The position numbers and the translations under genes were made by a program. The notes beneath the pieces are model-generated. The model was not told the origin of the DNA, ran no database searches, and saw only the letters and a program-made list of their open reading frames with translations. From assembly GCF_003065605.1 (NCBI RefSeq), contig NZ_CP026952.1, positions 496,001 to 560,000 of the forward strand: a stretch of DNA of 64,000 nucleotides. The letters run 5' to 3'. Below are positions 60,401-64,000 of this stretch, piece after piece; positions within the stretch are counted from its first letter, which is position 1, and each line of letters opens with the position of its first letter. The stretch comes from Aeromicrobium chenweiae (GTDB lineage Bacteria; Actinomycetota; Actinomycetes; Propionibacteriales; Nocardioidaceae).

Positions 60401-60434
60401 GCGGGGGCGGTGACCTGGTGGTCACCGCCCCCGC
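60401..60434. terminator. Bidirectional terminator between the small cassette and typA
   Basis: A perfect 15-bp stem (GCGGGGGCGGTGACC, 60401-60415, with 60420-60434) and loop TGGT. Confidence 0.85.
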
Positions 60435-60447
60435 CGCGGGGGTCTGG

Positions 60448-62313
60448 CTACTTCTTGCCGCGGTTGGCGCGGTTGCGCTCCGTGGCGTCCAGGATGATCT
60501 TGCGGATGCGGACGCTCGCCGGGGTGACCTCGACGCACTCGTCCTCGCGGCAGAACTCCAGGCACTGCTCGAGCGACAGCTTGCGCGGCGGCACGAGCTT
60601 CTCGAACTCGTCGGCGTTGGAGCGGACGTTGGTCTGCTTCTTCTCACGGACGATGTTGATGTCCATGTCGTCGGCGCGCGAGTTCTCGCCGACGATCATG
60701 CCCTCGTACACCTCGGTGCCCGGCTCGATGAACAGCGTGCCGCGCTCCTGGATGTTCGTCATCGCGTATGACGTCGCAGCGCCGGCGCGGTCGGAGACGA
60801 GCGAGCCGGAGGGGCGGGTCGAGATCTCGCCGGCCCACGGCTCGTAGCTCTCGAACGTCTGGTGCGCGATGCCGGTGCCGCGGGTGTCGGTCAGGAACTC
60901 GGTGCGGAAGCCGATCAGGCCACGTGCCGGGACGATGAACTCCATGCGGACCCAGCCGGTGCCGTGGTTGATCATCTGCTCCATGCGACCGCGGCGGACC
61001 GCGAGCAGCTGGGTGATCGCGCCGAGGTACTCCTCGGGGGCGTCGATCGTCAGGCGCTCCATCGGCTCGTGGATCTTGCCGTCGATCTCCTGCGTCACGA
61101 CCTGCGGCTTGCCGACCGTCAGCTCGTAGCCCTCGCGACGCATCTGCTCGACCAGGATGGCCAGCGCGAGCTCGCCACGACCCTGGACCTCCCACGCGTC
61201 GGGACGATCGGTCTCGACGACCTTCAGCGACACGTTGCCGATGAGCTCGCGGTCGAGGCGGTCCTTGACGAGGCGGGCGGTGACCTTCGTGCCCTTCTCG
61301 CGTCCGGCGAGCGGCGACGTGTTGGTGCCGATCGTCATCGAGATGGCGGGCTGGTCGACCGTGATCAGCGGCAGGGCGACCGGGTTCTCCGGATCGGCCA
61401 GCGTCTCACCGATCATGATGTCCGGGATGCCAGCGATCGCGACGATGTCGCCGGGGCCGGCGCTCTCGCCGGGGACGCGCTCGAGCTCCTTGGTGACCAG
61501 CAGCTCGGTGATCTTGACCTTGTCGACAGTTCCGTCGACCTTCATCCACGCGACCTGGGAGCCCTTCTTGAGGGTGCCCTCCTTCACGCGGACGAGGGCC
61601 AGACGGCCGAGGAACGGCGAGGCGTCCAGGTTGGTGACGTGGGCCTGCAGCGGCGCGCCCTCGGTGTACTCGGGGGCCGGGACGGCCTCCATGATGGTCT
61701 GGAACAGCGGGATGAGGTTCTCGCTGTCGGGCAGTCCACCGTCTTCGGGCTTGTTGAGCGAGGCGCGACCGGCGCGAGCGGAGGCGTAGACGACGGGGAA
61801 GTCGAGGGCGTCCTCGCTGGCACCGTCCTCGAGCAGGTCGAGGAACAGCTCGTACGTCTCGTCGACGATCTCGCTGATGCGCGAGTCGGGGCGGTCGACC
61901 TTGTTGACGACCAGGACGACCGGCATCTTGGCGGCGAGCGCCTTGCGCAGCACGAAGCGGGTCTGGGGGAGCGGGCCCTCGGAGGCGTCGACCAGCAGGA
62001 TCACGGCGTCGACCATGGACAGGCCGCGCTCGACCTCGCCACCGAAGTCGGCGTGGCCGGGGGTGTCGATGATGTTGATCGTCACGCCACCCTCGGGGGC
62101 ACCGGGGCCGTTGTAGCGGACAGCGGTGTTCTTCGCGAGGATCGTGATGCCCTTCTCGCGTTCCAGATCTCCGGAGTCCATGGCACGCTCGGCGAGCAGG
62201 TGGTGCTCGTCGAAGTGCCCCTGCTGCTGGAGCATGGCGTCAACCAGGGTGGTCTTGCCGTGGTCGACGTGGGCGACAATTGCGACGTTGCGCAGGTCGG
62301 AGCGAATCGGCAT
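60448..62313 (-). CDS. typA: GTP-binding ribosome-associated protein TypA/BipA
   Basis: A 621-aa translational GTPase acting in ribosome assembly and stress translation. G1 AHVDHGKTTL (15-24), the switch DTPGHADFGGEVER and G4 NKVD are intact. EF-G-like domains follow, then the BipA C-terminal domain (RSNADEFEKLVPPRKLSLEQ). The ATG at 62313 is preceded by eight T's and an AGGA RBS. The mRNA 5' UTR is about 46 nt from the TAGAAT -10. Confidence 0.96.
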   Translation of the reverse strand: MPIRSDLRNVAIVAHVDHGKTTLVDAMLQQQGHFDEHHLLAERAMDSGDLEREKGITILAKNTAVRYNGPGAPEGGVTINIIDTPGHADFGGEVERGLSMVDAVILLVDASEGPLPQTRFVLRKALAAKMPVVLVVNKVDRPDSRISEIVDETYELFLDLLEDGASEDALDFPVVYASARAGRASLNKPEDGGLPDSENLIPLFQTIMEAVPAPEYTEGAPLQAHVTNLDASPFLGRLALVRVKEGTLKKGSQVAWMKVDGTVDKVKITELLVTKELERVPGESAGPGDIVAIAGIPDIMIGETLADPENPVALPLITVDQPAISMTIGTNTSPLAGREKGTKVTARLVKDRLDRELIGNVSLKVVETDRPDAWEVQGRGELALAILVEQMRREGYELTVGKPQVVTQEIDGKIHEPMERLTIDAPEEYLGAITQLLAVRRGRMEQMINHGTGWVRMEFIVPARGLIGFRTEFLTDTRGTGIAHQTFESYEPWAGEISTRPSGSLVSDRAGAATSYAMTNIQERGTLFIEPGTEVYEGMIVGENSRADDMDINIVREKKQTNVRSNADEFEKLVPPRKLSLEQCLEFCREDECVEVTPASVRIRKIILDATERNRANRGKK

Positions 62314-62365
62314 GCGAAAAAAAATCCTAAGCGTGGGGAATGCTCACCAAAGTCGGAGCCTTCCT

Positions 62366-62371
62366 ATTCTA
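62366..62371 (-). promoter_or_regulatory. -10 of typA
   Basis: TAGAAT on the minus strand gives a predicted start near 62359. Confidence 0.5.
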
Positions 62372-62450
62372 CGCGCGGCATCCCCACTGGGACGAATCGC
62401 GGTACGTGACGAGACTCTCGCCGGTCATTGCGCCGTCACAAAGATTTCAT

Positions 62451-62479
62451 TTGATCAATAGTTGCGACATAGTTAACAT
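62451..62479 (+). promoter_or_regulatory. MarR operator candidates and -10 of the marR-exporter operon
   Basis: The palindrome TTGATCAA (62451-62458) is followed by two ATAGTT copies 11 nt apart (62458, 62469) that run into a TAACAT -10 (62474-62479), 6 nt before the GTG at 62486. A bound MarR dimer would block this promoter. Confidence 0.5.
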
Positions 62480-62485
62480 CCTCGG

Positions 62486-62956
62486 GTGACCACCACACCG
62501 GACGAGCTCTACGGCGCACTGGAGGACTTCGTGATGCGCCTGATGAACCTCGCCGAGTCCGACGGCATGGACGCCTTGGTGGACCTCGATCTGTCGTTCT
62601 CGCAGGCACGTACGTTGTTCCTGCTGGCCAAGACCGCGGAGCCCATGTCGATCCACGCGATCGCCACGCAGCTCGGCCTGTCGGACGCCGCCGCCGGTCG
62701 CAACGTCGAGCAGCTGCTGAAGCTCGACGTCGTCGAACGGCGGGAGAGCCCCGAGGACCGGCGGGTCAAGCTCGTCTCGCTCACGCCGGTCGGTGAGAAG
62801 CTCGCCGTCAGCCACGTCGACGCCAAGCGCGACTCCATCAAGGCCTTCACGGCCGCCCTTCCCCCCGAACAGCGCGACGACCTTCATCGCGTCCTGTCCG
62901 ACGTCCTCGCGAGCGGCACCCTCCGCCCGCGGAAGAACCAGGAGCACTGCCTATGA
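62486..62956 (+). CDS. MarR-family transcriptional regulator
   Basis: A 156-aa dimeric repressor. The winged helix spans about 35-100, with MSIHAIATQLGLSDAAAGRNVEQLLKLDVVERRESPEDRRVKLVSLTPVG containing the recognition helix and the DRR wing. It is leaderless from TAACAT. The exporter ATG lies within its stop (ATGA), so it almost certainly represses its own operon and responds to the exported compound or a related phenolic/drug. Confidence 0.92.
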   Translation: MTTTPDELYGALEDFVMRLMNLAESDGMDALVDLDLSFSQARTLFLLAKTAEPMSIHAIATQLGLSDAAAGRNVEQLLKLDVVERRESPEDRRVKLVSLTPVGEKLAVSHVDAKRDSIKAFTAALPPEQRDDLHRVLSDVLASGTLRPRKNQEHCL

Positions 62957-64000
62957 CCACCCGATCCGAACCCTTGTCGGACGACGACAGGATCACTCCC
63001 GAGCTGCTCAAGATCGCCGGCGTCGTCGTCCTCGGCGCGATCATGTCGATCCTCGACGTCACGGTCGTCAACGTCGCGCTGCCGACGTTCCAGACCGAGC
63101 TGGCGCCGGGCGACGAGCCGCTCGCCTACTCGACCGTCGCGTGGACCGCGACGGCCTACATGCTCGCGCTGGCGGCGGTCATCCCGCTGACCGGCTGGGC
63201 CGCCGACCGCTTCGGCACCAAGCGCCTCTACATGACCGCCATCGCGCTGTTCACGATCGGCTCGCTGCTGTGCGCGACGGCGTGGAACATCGAGGCCCTC
63301 ATCGGCTTCCGCGTCCTGCAGGGACTCGGCGGCGGCATGCTGATGCCGCTCGGCATGACGATCATGACCAAGGCCGCCGGCCCGCACCGCATGGGCCGCC
63401 TGATGGCGATCCTCGGTGTCCCGATGCTGCTGGGCCCGATCCTCGGCCCGATCATCGGTGGTGTCCTCATCGACGCCGCGTCGTGGCACTGGGTGTTCCT
63501 CATCAACCTGCCCATCGGCCTGATCGGTCTCGCGTACGCCGCCCGGGTGCTGCCCAAGGACGCCCCCGAGCCCAGCGAGTCGCTCGACGTGACCGGCATG
63601 ATCCTGCTGTCGCCGGGTCTCGCCGCGCTGCTGTACGGCGTCTCCTCGATCCCCGAGGAGGGCACCGTCCTGGCGGTGAAGGTCCTGGCCCCGGCCATCA
63701 TCGGACTCGCGCTGATCATCGGATTCGTGTTCTGGTCGTTCAAGCCCAAGCACCCGCTGCTCGACCTGCGCCTGTTCAAGGACCGCAACCTGACGCTGTC
63801 GGTCATCACGATGTTCCTGTTCGCGTCGGCGTTCTTCGGCGCGCTGCTGCTGGTCCCGACCTACTTCCAGCAGGTCGACGGCTACTCGGTGAAGAAGGCC
63901 GGCCTGCTGATCGCGGCGCAGGGCATCGGCGCGATGCTGACGATGCCGATCGCGGGTGCGCTGAGCGACCGGATCCCGGTCGGGCGCATCGTCCCGTTCG
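62953..64000 (+). CDS. DHA2-family MFS multidrug exporter (3' end outside window)
   Basis: 349 codons are visible. TM1 has SILDVTVVNVALPTFQ, the TM2-3 loop has GWAADRFGTKR, and TM4-5 have RVLQGLGGGMLMPLG and GPILGPIIGGVLID, all EmrB/QacA-type. The protein is cut in about TM10 of 14. The start overlaps the MarR gene (ATGA). The substrate is unknown, probably a toxic hydrophobic compound. Confidence 0.9.
   Translation, partial: MTTRSEPLSDDDRITPELLKIAGVVVLGAIMSILDVTVVNVALPTFQTELAPGDEPLAYSTVAWTATAYMLALAAVIPLTGWAADRFGTKRLYMTAIALFTIGSLLCATAWNIEALIGFRVLQGLGGGMLMPLGMTIMTKAAGPHRMGRLMAILGVPMLLGPILGPIIGGVLIDAASWHWVFLINLPIGLIGLAYAARVLPKDAPEPSESLDVTGMILLSPGLAALLYGVSSIPEEGTVLAVKVLAPAIIGLALIIGFVFWSFKPKHPLLDLRLFKDRNLTLSVITMFLFASAFFGALLLVPTYFQQVDGYSVKKAGLLIAAQGIGAMLTMPIAGALSDRIPVGRIVPF

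Overview
This is about 64 kb of high-GC (roughly 70%) actinobacterial chromosome. A mycothiol synthase gene, a GlnR-type nitrogen regulator, SseC/DUF1416, an HbhA-like protein and many leaderless genes (TANNNT about 6-7 nt before the start codon) point to an actinomycete. The gene content suggests Nocardioidaceae (Aeromicrobium/Nocardioides-like), but that is inference and no 16S gene is present. I found no rRNA, tRNA, CRISPR array or intact insertion sequence. Once starts are trimmed, no gene-free stretch exceeds 300 bases; the longest is 45712-46001.

0-5.6 kb: a SipW-type signal peptidase with two TasA/camelysin-like secreted proteins and a secreted Ig-like protein (cut by the window start), sharing an unusual duplicated promoter element. 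A GAF histidine kinase and a DHA2 exporter follow. 5.6-16.7 kb: a phosphate block with DUF47 and Pit, PstSCAB under a PHO box, a Nudix-plus-histidine-phosphatase enzyme, and polyphosphate kinase behind a second PHO box. 16.7-25.7 kb: mshD, fused AccDA carboxyltransferase, family III CoA transferase and a MatC-like carboxylate permease in one overlapping operon. A FadR-type regulator is divergent from it. TauE/SafE permease, glnR, a MoaD/ThiS-like protein and a thioredoxin follow.

25.7-40 kb: a surface polysaccharide locus with epimerase, flippase, polymerase and glycosyltransferases, a complete PglF-PglE-PglC-PglD-like set (predicted diacetylbacillosamine-type sugar), a BY-kinase, an LPXTG protein and a DUF4012 protein. 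It separates the thioredoxin gene from the sulfurtransferase operon; from memory these lie close together in Streptomyces and Mycobacterium. 40-46 kb: a cysteine-rich leader peptide, DUF4395, thiosulfate sulfurtransferase and SseC, then Dtd, nitrobindin, YgfZ, a low-molecular-weight phosphatase and a second BY-kinase.

46-64 kb: a DEAD-box helicase, ManA and ManC (GDP-mannose supply), two secreted EEP-family nuclease/phosphatase-like proteins, asparaginase, an XRE-HbhA-DUF2516 cluster, a BCCT transporter, an AlkB-like dioxygenase, a small decaying cassette with two apparent frameshifts, TypA, and a MarR-DHA2 exporter pair cut by the window end.

The main themes are phosphate and polyphosphate handling, sulfur, redox and nitrogen control, and a cell-surface programme: TasA-like matrix proteins, polysaccharide, LPXTG protein, HbhA adhesin and secreted nucleases.
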